Source: Bacilli bacterium
GTDB taxonomy: Bacteria; Bacillota; Bacilli; Paenibacillales; KCTC-25726
DNA length: 43,436 nucleotides
Assembly (NCBI GenBank): GCA_036381315.1
Contig: DASVDB010000074.1
Location: 1-43,436 of the forward strand
Direction of reading: 5' to 3'
Made by a program: the position numbers and the translations under genes. Within the stretch, counting starts at the first letter, position 1. Each line of letters begins with the position of its first letter. The notes beneath the pieces are model-generated. The model saw only the letters and a program-made list of their open reading frames with translations. It did not search any database and was not told the origin of the DNA. Positions 34,751 through 42,992 of this stretch are shown piece by piece.

Positions 34751-36082
34751 GTGAAAATGTTCAGATTGGCAAGCATCATGTTGTTAACGCTTTCGTTGAT
34801 TTTTGTCGCGGCGTGTTCCGGCGGCGGGGGGAGCAAAAACGATGCGACTCAGGAAACCAATCAGCCGGACAAAGCTGCGAACGAAACGACAAACAATTCG
34901 GGACAAGAACTGCTCTTTGTCGGCTGGAGCGGCGAGCAAGAACTTGCCGGACCTCCGATCAAAAGTTACATGAAAGCCTGGAGCGATGCGCATGCGCCGG
35001 ATTCGATTACATGGATGGGGTGGCCGTGGGGGCAAACGCTTGAGCAATTGCTCCTCAGAGGGCAAGGCAATGAACAGATGGATGTGGCGCAAGTCGATAT
35101 CGGCTGGCTGAAAACACTGAGCGACGCCGGCTTGTTGACGGACTTGTCTACGGTATTTGATCAAAAATGGCTGACGGATAATTACAGCGAAGCATATTTG
35201 AAAATGGGCCAGGTGGACGGCAAGCAGGTTGCGCTTCCATGGACCGTCGCCGCCACTTCGCTGGTGAAAAATCCAAGCATTCTGGAAGCATCCGGCGTTA
35301 AGCAAGATCCGACGACGATCGAAGAATTTGAAGCGGCTCTGAAGCAAATCAAGGCGGCGAATAAAGACATCGTCCCATACGCGTTTGACACCAAAGATGA
35401 AGAAATGAGCACGGACTTTCAGGTTTGGCTGAAAATGTTCGGCAGCGACGTATTTGACGATAATGGCAATATCATTATCAACAACGAGGGCGGCGTCAAG
35501 GCGGTTACCTGGTTGAAGAGCTTGCTGGATCAAGGTTTGGTCAAGATGGATATTGCCAAGTATGATGCCAGACAATTGTTTGTTCAGGGAAAAACGGCAT
35601 ATATCGACGACTCGATCATTATCAAGGGGAATGTAAGCAGCGCGGGCGTTTCCGCCGCCGATTTGCCTTCCAGGATAAGCCCGGTAAAAAGGCCGGTTGT
35701 AAAAGCGGGCGACCCGCAAGTATCCAAGCTGTGGGGACATATGCTGGTTATTCCGACTACGGCCGTTGCTCCAAAGAAATCAGCAAGCTTCATTCAGCAC
35801 CTTGTAGGTCCCGAATCCTCATTGGATTACTTCACCAAAGTGGGACAATTGCCGGTTGTCAAGGAAGCGATCGCCAACGAGAAGGTGCAGAGCGATCCGA
35901 TTTCCAAAACGTGGTTGGAGTTGACCGAATTCAGCACGCCGTCGGATACGGAAAGAACCAATGTGAAAAAAGTGCTTGATAAAATTATTACGGAGGAAGT
36001 CCAGGCGGCTATGCTGGGTGCGAAGTCGCCGCAAAAAGCAATGGATGATGCGGCTTCCCGTATAAAAGAGGCAATGAAATAA
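34751..36082 (+). CDS. ABC transporter sugar-type substrate-binding lipoprotein (family 1)
   Basis: 443 residues from a GTG at 34751, eight bases after AAGGGG; an ATG two codons later is possible. Lipoprotein signal LSLIFVAACSGGG, an Asn/Thr-rich linker, then a carbohydrate-type solute-binding domain (ELLFVGWSGEQELAGPPIKS, MDVAQVDIGWLKTLSDAGLL, GKQVALPWTVAATSLVKNPS). The family binds oligosaccharides, polyols and glycerol-phosphate-like ligands. Unusually, its permease genes lie 2.5 kb downstream, beyond a crotonase and a CoA-transferase gene. A strong hairpin follows at 36101-36157. Confidence 0.9.
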   Translation: MKMFRLASIMLLTLSLIFVAACSGGGGSKNDATQETNQPDKAANETTNNSGQELLFVGWSGEQELAGPPIKSYMKAWSDAHAPDSITWMGWPWGQTLEQLLLRGQGNEQMDVAQVDIGWLKTLSDAGLLTDLSTVFDQKWLTDNYSEAYLKMGQVDGKQVALPWTVAATSLVKNPSILEASGVKQDPTTIEEFEAALKQIKAANKDIVPYAFDTKDEEMSTDFQVWLKMFGSDVFDDNGNIIINNEGGVKAVTWLKSLLDQGLVKMDIAKYDARQLFVQGKTAYIDDSIIIKGNVSSAGVSAADLPSRISPVKRPVVKAGDPQVSKLWGHMLVIPTTAVAPKKSASFIQHLVGPESSLDYFTKVGQLPVVKEAIANEKVQSDPISKTWLELTEFSTPSDTERTNVKKVLDKIITEEVQAAMLGAKSPQKAMDDAASRIKEAMK

Positions 36083-36100
36083 GGTTTGTCGCATGCACAG

Positions 36101-36157
36101 CGCCGCCTGCTGAAAAGGCTGTCGAATGTTTCGGCCCTCCTTTCCGGCGGGCGGGCG
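36101..36157 (+). other. Intercistronic hairpin after the sugar-binding protein gene
   Basis: CGCCGCCTGCTGAAAAGG (36101-36118) pairs with 36139-36157, allowing two G-U pairs, one mismatch and one bulge. No T tract follows. It lies between the binding-protein stop and the crotonase start, matching the hairpin at 27268 in position. Confidence 0.5.
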
Positions 36158-36190
36158 TTCTACTTCATACACAAAAGGGAGGAAGACAGG

Positions 36191-36976
36191 ATGTCTTCTC
36201 ATTTCGGCGATTCGGAATATCACGATTTGTCTGTGGAAATCCGCGACGACATCGCGATTGTGGCGATCAACCGCCCTAAGGTGTTGAATGCTTTATCAAG
36301 AAAGACAAAACGCGAGCTCAGGGATTTCTTTCAAAAAGCGAATGAGCGCGCGGATTTTAAAGCTGTGATCCTGACCGGCGGGGGAGAGCAATCGTTTTGC
36401 GCCGGAACGGATTTGAAGGATATGGGCACACACGAAACGGTCGAAGGGGTGGACATGCTGTGGCTTGAGCATCGCATGAATGAAGCCATTCGCTATTGCA
36501 ACAAACCCGTAATTGCCGCAGTGAACGGCTATGCTCTCGGCAGCGGATGCCTGATGACGATTTTGTGCGATTATTCGGTTGTCGCCGACTCTGCCATCCT
36601 CGGCTTTCCCGAAATTAAGGCCGGCTTGCCTTCTTGCATCGAAATCGCCCTTCTCCCCCGGTTGGTTGGCCTGGCCAAGGCCCGGGAGATGACCTATTTC
36701 GGGGAGCCAATCAGTGCCAAAGAGGCGCTGGATATAGGTCTGATCAACAAAATCGTGCCGAAAGAAGCTGTCATGCAGGCCGCCGTGCAGATTGCCCGCA
36801 AATTTATCGCAATCAGCCCTGCGGCAAGACGCAGCCAGAAAGAATTAATCAACAAATGGATCGAAACGGATTTTAAAGCGGCCGTAGAATACAGCATACC
36901 GTTGGGCGGCGTCTGTTTCGCGACCGGCGAGCCGAAAATTGAAATTCAAAAATTTTTGGATAAAAAGCGCAAGTAA
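36191..36976 (+). CDS. Enoyl-CoA hydratase/isomerase family (crotonase fold), atypical active site
   Basis: 261 residues from the ATG at 36191 after GGGAGG; the longer frame would include the hairpin. Crotonase features: oxyanion-hole segments SFCAGTDLKDM and NGYALGSGCLM, then LGFPEIKAGL. In standard hydratases GGGCE supplies one catalytic Glu; here the residue is L121 (GSGCL). The second Glu is kept as E141. So simple hydration is doubtful; isomerase, hydrolase or C-C cleaving activity is possible. Substrate is probably a CoA ester made by the CoA-transferase encoded next. Confidence 0.88.
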   Translation: MSSHFGDSEYHDLSVEIRDDIAIVAINRPKVLNALSRKTKRELRDFFQKANERADFKAVILTGGGEQSFCAGTDLKDMGTHETVEGVDMLWLEHRMNEAIRYCNKPVIAAVNGYALGSGCLMTILCDYSVVADSAILGFPEIKAGLPSCIEIALLPRLVGLAKAREMTYFGEPISAKEALDIGLINKIVPKEAVMQAAVQIARKFIAISPAARRSQKELINKWIETDFKAAVEYSIPLGGVCFATGEPKIEIQKFLDKKRK

Positions 36977-37021
36977 TAACAGGCAGGCGCATTACATCAG
37001 CAAAAATTGGGAGAGACGACC

Positions 37022-38575
37022 ATGATCCAAAAAATTTCCGCAGAAGAAGCAGCTATGAAAGTAAAGTCGGGCCAAACCGTGATCGTTTCCGGGAATGGGG
37101 AAATGCTGCTGCCGGACGATTTGTTGGCCGCCCTCGAGAAGCGTTTTTTGGAAACGGGCGAGCCGCGCGATTTAACTTTGATATACAACGTGATTCCGGG
37201 TGCGCAGCGAAGCGGCACCGGAATTGACCGGTTCGCCCACCCGGGGATGGTAAAGCGTATTTATGCCGGGGCTTATTTTACGCTCAGAGTGGATAAATTG
37301 AATGAACTCATCAAAAACAATCAGGTGGAAGCTTATCTGATTCCGTACGGGGCGCTCTATAATATGGTGCGGGCCGGCTCGGCAGGTCATCCGGGTATTC
37401 TTACTTCCGTGGGACTGGGGACGTTCGTCGATCCGCGCAACGGGAAATATCGCTTGACGGCGCGGACGACGGAAGACATCGTGCGCGTGATGACGATTGA
37501 CGGCAAAGAATATTTGTACTGGAAAGCCTTGTCCGCGGATGTTGCCTTGATTCGCGCGACGACGTCTGATGAAGAGGGAAACCTGTCGATCGAACAGGAA
37601 CCGAATTCAATCGGCTTGCTCCATCAGGCCATGTTGGCGAAAAACAACGGCGGCATTGTCATCGCACAGGTGAAACAAATTTCCAAACCATTTTCGGTCC
37701 ATCCGAAACTGATTACCGTGCCGGGCATCTTTGTCGACTACGCCGTTGTTGCGCCAAATCAAATGGACGCCATGCCGTATAATCCCGCCTGGACGGGCGA
37801 CATTCAAGTACCGGTTGATGAATTGCAACCGATTCCGCTCGATTACCGGAAAGTCATCGCCCGGCGCGCGGCAATGGAACTGCGGCCCGGGGATTTGGTG
37901 AATTTCGGATTTGGCTTGCCTTCGGATGTGCCGGCGATTGCCGGTGAAGAAGGGATTTCCGAGAAATTGATCTTCAACGTGGAGCATGGGCCGATTGGCG
38001 GCATCCCCAACAACAAGGAAGCTTTTGGCGCCGGAGTGAATATGACGGCGATCATGGATGGGCCCGATATTTCCGATCTTTTTGACGGGGGACGTCTGGA
38101 CATGACTTGCCTCGGAATGGCGGAAGTCGATCCGAACGGGAGTGTGAATGTGAGTTGCGTGAATGGCAGGTTCAACCTGGGCGGCTTTATGGATATTGTG
38201 CATGCGACCAAGCGCATCGTTTTTTGCGGCACGTTCACGGCGAAGGGGCTCAAAGCGGAAGTGAAGGATGGCCGGCTGCATATTTTGCAAGAAGGAAAAT
38301 TTGTCAAATTCATTCCATCGTTCGATTATGTGTCCTTTAACGGAAAAGCCGCGTTTGCAAAAGGCCAGCAGGTAACATATGTAACTGAACGGGCCGTATT
38401 TTCGCTGACGGAAAAAGGCTTGACGCTGATTGAAATCGCCCCGGGAATCGATCTGGAGAAAGATGTCCTTTCGCTCATGGCCTTCCGCCCTCATATTTCA
38501 GAGTCGTTAAAAGAAATGGATGCAAGAATCTTCAAACCGGAGAAGATGGGGCTTGCTCACGATTTTGCCAAATAA
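37022..38575 (+). CDS. Acyl-CoA:acetate/propionate CoA-transferase, YdiF/Pct-like
   Basis: 517 residues, one chain holding both alpha- and beta-like halves. N-terminal half: VKSGQTVIVSGNGEMLLPDD and later LIRATTSDEEGN. C-terminal half: MELRPGDLVNFGFGLPSDVP and catalytic E321 in NVEHGPIGGIPNN, the residue that forms the glutamyl-CoA intermediate. The family moves CoA from acetyl-, propionyl- or succinyl-CoA to a free acid in the cytoplasm. Lying between two crotonase genes, it probably activates an acid formed in this pathway. GGGAGAG lies before the ATG. Confidence 0.92.
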   Translation: MIQKISAEEAAMKVKSGQTVIVSGNGEMLLPDDLLAALEKRFLETGEPRDLTLIYNVIPGAQRSGTGIDRFAHPGMVKRIYAGAYFTLRVDKLNELIKNNQVEAYLIPYGALYNMVRAGSAGHPGILTSVGLGTFVDPRNGKYRLTARTTEDIVRVMTIDGKEYLYWKALSADVALIRATTSDEEGNLSIEQEPNSIGLLHQAMLAKNNGGIVIAQVKQISKPFSVHPKLITVPGIFVDYAVVAPNQMDAMPYNPAWTGDIQVPVDELQPIPLDYRKVIARRAAMELRPGDLVNFGFGLPSDVPAIAGEEGISEKLIFNVEHGPIGGIPNNKEAFGAGVNMTAIMDGPDISDLFDGGRLDMTCLGMAEVDPNGSVNVSCVNGRFNLGGFMDIVHATKRIVFCGTFTAKGLKAEVKDGRLHILQEGKFVKFIPSFDYVSFNGKAAFAKGQQVTYVTERAVFSLTEKGLTLIEIAPGIDLEKDVLSLMAFRPHISESLKEMDARIFKPEKMGLAHDFAK

Positions 38576-38590
38576 GGGAGGGGGTTGTAT

Positions 38591-39490
38591 ATGAATAAGG
38601 ATAGCAGGATCAACCGCAGGCTGTCCGACAGTCAGTTCGGGGTCATATTAATCTTGCCGGCCCTGGCCGTGTTTCTTTCCGTCATCCTGTATCCGTTTTT
38701 AAAATCGATAACGCTTAGTTTTACCAATCTGAGTTTGCTAAGCCCTAAAACCTCATATGTCGGTTTTGCCAATTTTATGGAATTGTTTCATAACCCTTAT
38801 TTATATGAGTATATCAAAAATACGATCGTCTTTGTCGCCGGGACGACGTTGATTCCTTTCGTGCTCGGATTTATTTGGGCCATTGTGTTGAATCACGGTT
38901 TTAAAGGTTCGGAATTTTTGAAAGGGATTACTTTGGTCAACTGGATTATCCCCAGCACCGCCATCGGTTTTTTGTGGATCTGGATTTTTCAGGGGAATTA
39001 CGGTTTTGTCAATTACATTTTAAAAATGTTGGGCGTAATCAAGAATGATATTTCATGGCTGGGTAGGGTCGATACCGCGATGATTGCGGTTATCATTGCG
39101 AAATCGTGGCAAACATTGCCCTGGTTTATGGCTTATCTGATTGGCGGATTAAACATGGTGCCGAAGGAGCAAATTGAAGCGGCCCGCATCGATGGCGCCA
39201 ACAACCTGATGGTTTTTCGGCATGTCATTTGGAGCAATATGAGAATGATCATCAGTTTCCTGCTTATTCTCGGCGCAATCGGCAACCTGCAGCACTTTGA
39301 CATTTTATGGGTCATGACGCAAGGCGGACCGATCCGATCGACGACGACTTTATCGGTTGCCGTTTATCGCACCGCTTTTCAGGAATGGAATATCGGGATG
39401 GCGGCAACGATCGGCGTTATTTGGGTCGTAATGATTTCGTTATTCGCCGTTTTCTATTTGCGGCATATTTTGCGGGAAGATTTGAAATAA
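38591..39490 (+). CDS. Sugar ABC transporter permease, MalF/UgpA type
   Basis: 299 residues from the ATG at 38591 after GGGAGGGGG. Six helices; the coupling loop EQIEAARIDGANNLMVFRHV is the EAA motif of carbohydrate importers. N-terminal sequence FGVILILPALAVFLSVILYP is typical. It pairs with the permease encoded 31 bases on and the binding protein at 34751. No ATPase is encoded in the window part of this cluster. Confidence 0.93.
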   Translation: MNKDSRINRRLSDSQFGVILILPALAVFLSVILYPFLKSITLSFTNLSLLSPKTSYVGFANFMELFHNPYLYEYIKNTIVFVAGTTLIPFVLGFIWAIVLNHGFKGSEFLKGITLVNWIIPSTAIGFLWIWIFQGNYGFVNYILKMLGVIKNDISWLGRVDTAMIAVIIAKSWQTLPWFMAYLIGGLNMVPKEQIEAARIDGANNLMVFRHVIWSNMRMIISFLLILGAIGNLQHFDILWVMTQGGPIRSTTTLSVAVYRTAFQEWNIGMAATIGVIWVVMISLFAVFYLRHILREDLK

Positions 39491-39521
39491 AGTTTGTGAA
39501 ACGAGGCGAGGTGAGGGGCAT

Positions 39522-40352
39522 ATGTTTGAAAAATCAAAATCTTATCGGATCTTTTTTTGGATCTCGTTTATCCTGATCGGCCTGTTTGTGCTTTTCCCGC
39601 TGTACTGGATGATCAATACGGCATTAAAACCGATTACGGAGGTATTGACGCCTGATATATGGCCCAAGCATCCAACATTGGTCAACTTCATGGAAGTTTT
39701 TCAGAACAAGGAAATTTTGCTGTACTTTAAAAACAGTTTTATCGTATCGATCGTAACCAGCATTCTCTCCACTTTCGTGGCGGCCTATGCGGCGTACAGC
39801 TTTTCCAAGTATCGTTACAAAGGCAGAATTTCTTTTATGTTATTGATTCTTGTTTCCAAAATGTTCCCTTACGCCGTTCTTCTGCTCAGCATTTATGTGA
39901 TGATGCAAACGCTCGGCATGCAGGACAGCTACGCGGCTTTGGTCGTCTCGTACATCACTTTTGCGCTGCCGGTTGCGGTGTGGACGCTGAAAACTTATTT
40001 CGACGAAATCCCGGATGCGCTTGTCGAAGCTGCGAAAATCGACGGGGCGTCAAACTTCGGAATCATTCATAAAATCATTTTTCCGCTCGCGATTCCCGGT
40101 TTGATTTCGACAGCCATCTACAGTTTCGTGTGGAGCTGGAACGATATTCTGTATTCTTTAACTTTGATCACTTCCGCGGAAAAAAGGACGCTCGCCTCCG
40201 GTTTGATCATGACCTACATCGGGGAAGGAAACGATAACTGGGCCGGAATGATGGCCGCTTCCGTTGTGGTTTCCATTCCGGTGGCGATTATTTTCATTGC
40301 CGTGCAAAGGTTCTTTGTCCAGGGCCTGACGGCCGGGGCGGTAAAAGGATGA
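39522..40352 (+). CDS. Sugar ABC transporter permease, MalG/UgpE type
   Basis: 276 residues. Six helices, starting FWISFILIGLFVLFPLYWMI, with the EAA loop DALVEAAKIDGASNFGIIHK and a typical end FVQGLTAGAVKG. It forms the channel with the MalF-type partner upstream. In Bacillota such importers are often powered by a shared ATPase (MsmX type) encoded elsewhere, which would explain the missing ATPase gene. Confidence 0.93.
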   Translation: MFEKSKSYRIFFWISFILIGLFVLFPLYWMINTALKPITEVLTPDIWPKHPTLVNFMEVFQNKEILLYFKNSFIVSIVTSILSTFVAAYAAYSFSKYRYKGRISFMLLILVSKMFPYAVLLLSIYVMMQTLGMQDSYAALVVSYITFALPVAVWTLKTYFDEIPDALVEAAKIDGASNFGIIHKIIFPLAIPGLISTAIYSFVWSWNDILYSLTLITSAEKRTLASGLIMTYIGEGNDNWAGMMAASVVVSIPVAIIFIAVQRFFVQGLTAGAVKG

Positions 40353-40413
40353 AACTTTATGCCGCGGAGCTTGCCGTAATGAAATGAACTTAAGCAATGG
40401 AGTTGAATGACAG

Positions 40414-41202
40414 ATGTCGCAGGATGCGCTGGTTTTATTGAAAAAGTTTGCGGATGGAGTTGCCCACCTGATTTTTAATCATCCGCCGCTCAATCTGATG
40501 TCGGCCGATTTCAACCGGCAATTGGACCGCGTGCTCGATGAAATCGCCATTGATGCCGGAATTCGGGCCGTTGTGGTTACGGGCGCGGGAGAGAAAGCGT
40601 TTTGCGCCGGCTCGGACATTAAGGAATTTCCCGGGCTTGTGCGGGAAGGAACGCATATTACCAAAAAACTGGATCCGGAAAACCAATTGCTGGACAAATT
40701 GAGCTTTTTGCCGCAACCGACCATTGCCGCCTTGAACGGCGTAACGCTCGGCGGAGGCGGGGAAGTTGCCTTATGTTGCGACTTGCGAATCATGGGCGAA
40801 AGCGGTCGCATCGGATTTCCGGAAATAAAATTGGGATTGTTCCCGGGTAGCGGCGGCTTGGTGCGTCTGCCCAGGCTTGTCGGAGACAGCAGGGCAAAAG
40901 AACTGATGTTCTTCGGGGAACTGATCACTGCGCACAAAGCTTTGGCGATCGGATTGGTGAACGAAGTGGTACCGGATGGGAAAATTGTGGAACGCGCCCA
41001 TGAGCGTGCCGCGCAATTGGCAAACTTGTCCGCGCAGGCCATTCAGGCGATCAAATTGGGCGTGAACCAGGTGCGCGACATGCCGCACCAGCAAGGAATA
41101 CGGTTCTCGCTCGAACTAAGCCGCCGGATATTCCTGACGGACAATGCCAAAGAAGGCATTCAGGCGTTTTTTGAAAAACGGAAGCCGACATTTAATGCGT
41201 AG
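40414..41202 (+). CDS. Enoyl-CoA hydratase/isomerase family (crotonase fold)
   Basis: 262 residues. Crotonase motifs AFCAGSDIKEFPG and NGVTLGGGGEVALCCDLR, then IGFPEIKLGLFPGSGG. Both catalytic Glu positions are kept (E117 and E137), so hydratase chemistry is plausible, unlike the enzyme at 36191. It probably acts on the CoA ester after oxidation. It follows the importer permeases by 61 bases and precedes a flavoprotein, consistent with one operon. Confidence 0.92.
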   Translation: MSQDALVLLKKFADGVAHLIFNHPPLNLMSADFNRQLDRVLDEIAIDAGIRAVVVTGAGEKAFCAGSDIKEFPGLVREGTHITKKLDPENQLLDKLSFLPQPTIAALNGVTLGGGGEVALCCDLRIMGESGRIGFPEIKLGLFPGSGGLVRLPRLVGDSRAKELMFFGELITAHKALAIGLVNEVVPDGKIVERAHERAAQLANLSAQAIQAIKLGVNQVRDMPHQQGIRFSLELSRRIFLTDNAKEGIQAFFEKRKPTFNA

Positions 41203-41241
41203 TGAAGGCTTTGCAGAGGGAAGGAAGGTTGGAAGTGCCCG

Positions 41242-42975
41242 ATGAATCATGATATTCAATCCGCGGAACAGCTTTTTACGGACGTATTGGTGATTGGCAG
41301 CGGAGGAGCGGCGCTTAGGGCAGCTCTTGAAGCGCATAAAGCGGGAGCCGAAGTGTTAATTGTCGTGAAAGGCCAGCATCAAAAAAGCGGAGCGACTTAT
41401 TATAGCGTCGCGGAGATCGGCGCATTCAACGTTCCGGATGGCGCGGCCGATCCGAATGATCAACCGGAGCATTACTATAACGATATTCAAAATGCCGCAT
41501 TGGGCATGTCCGACCCGCGATTAAGCCGGATACTGGCTTCCGAGGCGCAAGCCGCGATGCGTGATCTGGAAAATTACGGTGTTGTGTTTGAAAAAGAAGA
41601 TGATCATTACCTGGCGTTTCAAGCCTGTTTTTCTTCAAAGCCCAGAACGCATGTGATCAAAAACCATTTTAAACCCATTGTGCATGCGCTTGGTTCCCAG
41701 GTGACCAAAGAAAATATCCGTTATATCGAAAGATGCATGATAACAGATTTGATCGTGCGGGACGGCCAATGTTTTGGCGCCTTTGCAATCGATCAAAACG
41801 GCAAATTCCTCGTCATTCGGGCGAAAGCGACAATACTGGCCACGGGCGGCGCCAGCCAGTTGTTCGCAAAAAACCTGTATCCGCCCGACATAACCGGCGA
41901 TGGGTATGCCATGGCTTACCGGGCAGGCGCCCAACTGGTCAATATGGAGTTCATGCAGGCGGGCATCAGCCTGTTAAATCCCGTTAATTTATTCAATTCC
42001 TATATGTGGGAGGCTTTCCCGCGGGTTACAGACAGGGATGGGCTTCCGTTTATTGCCAATTATTTGCCCGACGGTGTGACAGAAGAGGAAGTGATGAAAA
42101 CCAAAGCAAGACATTTTCCGTTCAGCACGAGAGATCATTCCAGGTACCTGGAAATATCGATTCAAAGCGAAATCAACAAGGGCCATGGGACGGCAAACGG
42201 CGGGGTATATCTGGATTATCTGCAAACCGATTTTGCCAAAATTCTTCAGGATAAAAAGTCGGATATCGGCAAAATGTGGAGCTTGGCTTATGACTGGTAT
42301 TTGCGCCGGAATGTCGATTTGTATAAGGACCGGTTGGAGATTACTTGTTCCGCCCATGCCATCAACGGCGGGGTGCGAATCAATGAAGACGCCCATTCCA
42401 GCGTGATCGGGCTTTTTGCCGCCGGGGAAGTGGCCGGCGGGCCGCACGGCGCGGATCGGCTGGGCGGGAATATGGCGGTGACGTGCCAGGTGTTTGGCAG
42501 CAGGGCCGGGAAGGCTGCAGCCAGGTTCTCCCGGGAAATCGGCGGGCATCGTGAAATGAAGCCTGCATTAAACGCGCATCAGGAATTTATTTACCGCATA
42601 CGGCATCAGCGCGGCGTGTTAAAAATCGGCGATCTGAAAAAGCGGCTGCAGGAAAGCGCCAACCGGAATTTGCTGATCATTCGCAGCGAAGAGTCGTTGC
42701 GGCAATTGAACGAGCTGATTTATGAACTGGAAGACAGTTTGTTATCGCAAAACTGTTCTGTCGAGTCAGCCAAAGACCTTGTCCGCGCGATTGAATTGAA
42801 AAATTTGCTGGATGCCGGCCGGATGATTTCAAACGCCGCTTTAGCGAGGAAGGAAAGCAGAGGGGGACATTATCGCACTGACTTTCCGACGCTGGATCCG
42901 AATTTAAGTCAAAACATCATTATAGACGCGAACAGGCCGGAAGGTTGTTTTTTCGCGAAATTGGCCGAGTTGTAA
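41242..42975 (+). CDS. FAD-dependent oxidoreductase, fumarate reductase/succinate dehydrogenase flavoprotein-like
   Basis: 577 residues. FAD-binding dinucleotide motif VIGSGGAALRAALEAHKAG (17-36); QKSGATYYS; LATGGASQLFAKNLYPPDIT with GDGYAMAYRAGAQLVNMEF; and near the end NGGVRINEDAHSSVIGLFAA followed by GEVAGGPHGADRLGGN. This is the FrdA/SdhA/NadB family. No iron-sulfur or membrane-anchor partner is next to it, so it may act as a stand-alone dehydrogenase or reductase of a C=C bond. Placed between a crotonase and an alcohol dehydrogenase gene. Substrate unknown. Confidence 0.88.
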   Translation: MNHDIQSAEQLFTDVLVIGSGGAALRAALEAHKAGAEVLIVVKGQHQKSGATYYSVAEIGAFNVPDGAADPNDQPEHYYNDIQNAALGMSDPRLSRILASEAQAAMRDLENYGVVFEKEDDHYLAFQACFSSKPRTHVIKNHFKPIVHALGSQVTKENIRYIERCMITDLIVRDGQCFGAFAIDQNGKFLVIRAKATILATGGASQLFAKNLYPPDITGDGYAMAYRAGAQLVNMEFMQAGISLLNPVNLFNSYMWEAFPRVTDRDGLPFIANYLPDGVTEEEVMKTKARHFPFSTRDHSRYLEISIQSEINKGHGTANGGVYLDYLQTDFAKILQDKKSDIGKMWSLAYDWYLRRNVDLYKDRLEITCSAHAINGGVRINEDAHSSVIGLFAAGEVAGGPHGADRLGGNMAVTCQVFGSRAGKAAARFSREIGGHREMKPALNAHQEFIYRIRHQRGVLKIGDLKKRLQESANRNLLIIRSEESLRQLNELIYELEDSLLSQNCSVESAKDLVRAIELKNLLDAGRMISNAALARKESRGGHYRTDFPTLDPNLSQNIIIDANRPEGCFFAKLAEL

Positions 42976-42992
42976 AGAACGGGGGATGAGGA

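Noticed and set aside
34784-35740. 318-codon open frame on the minus strand
   Set aside because: Antisense to the sugar-binding lipoprotein gene; no ribosome site or recognisable domain.
36191-42975. Ordinary fatty-acid beta-oxidation or carnitine cluster
   Set aside because: No acyl-CoA dehydrogenase, thiolase, acyl-CoA ligase or CaiB-type transferase is present in the window, and the importer is carbohydrate-type.
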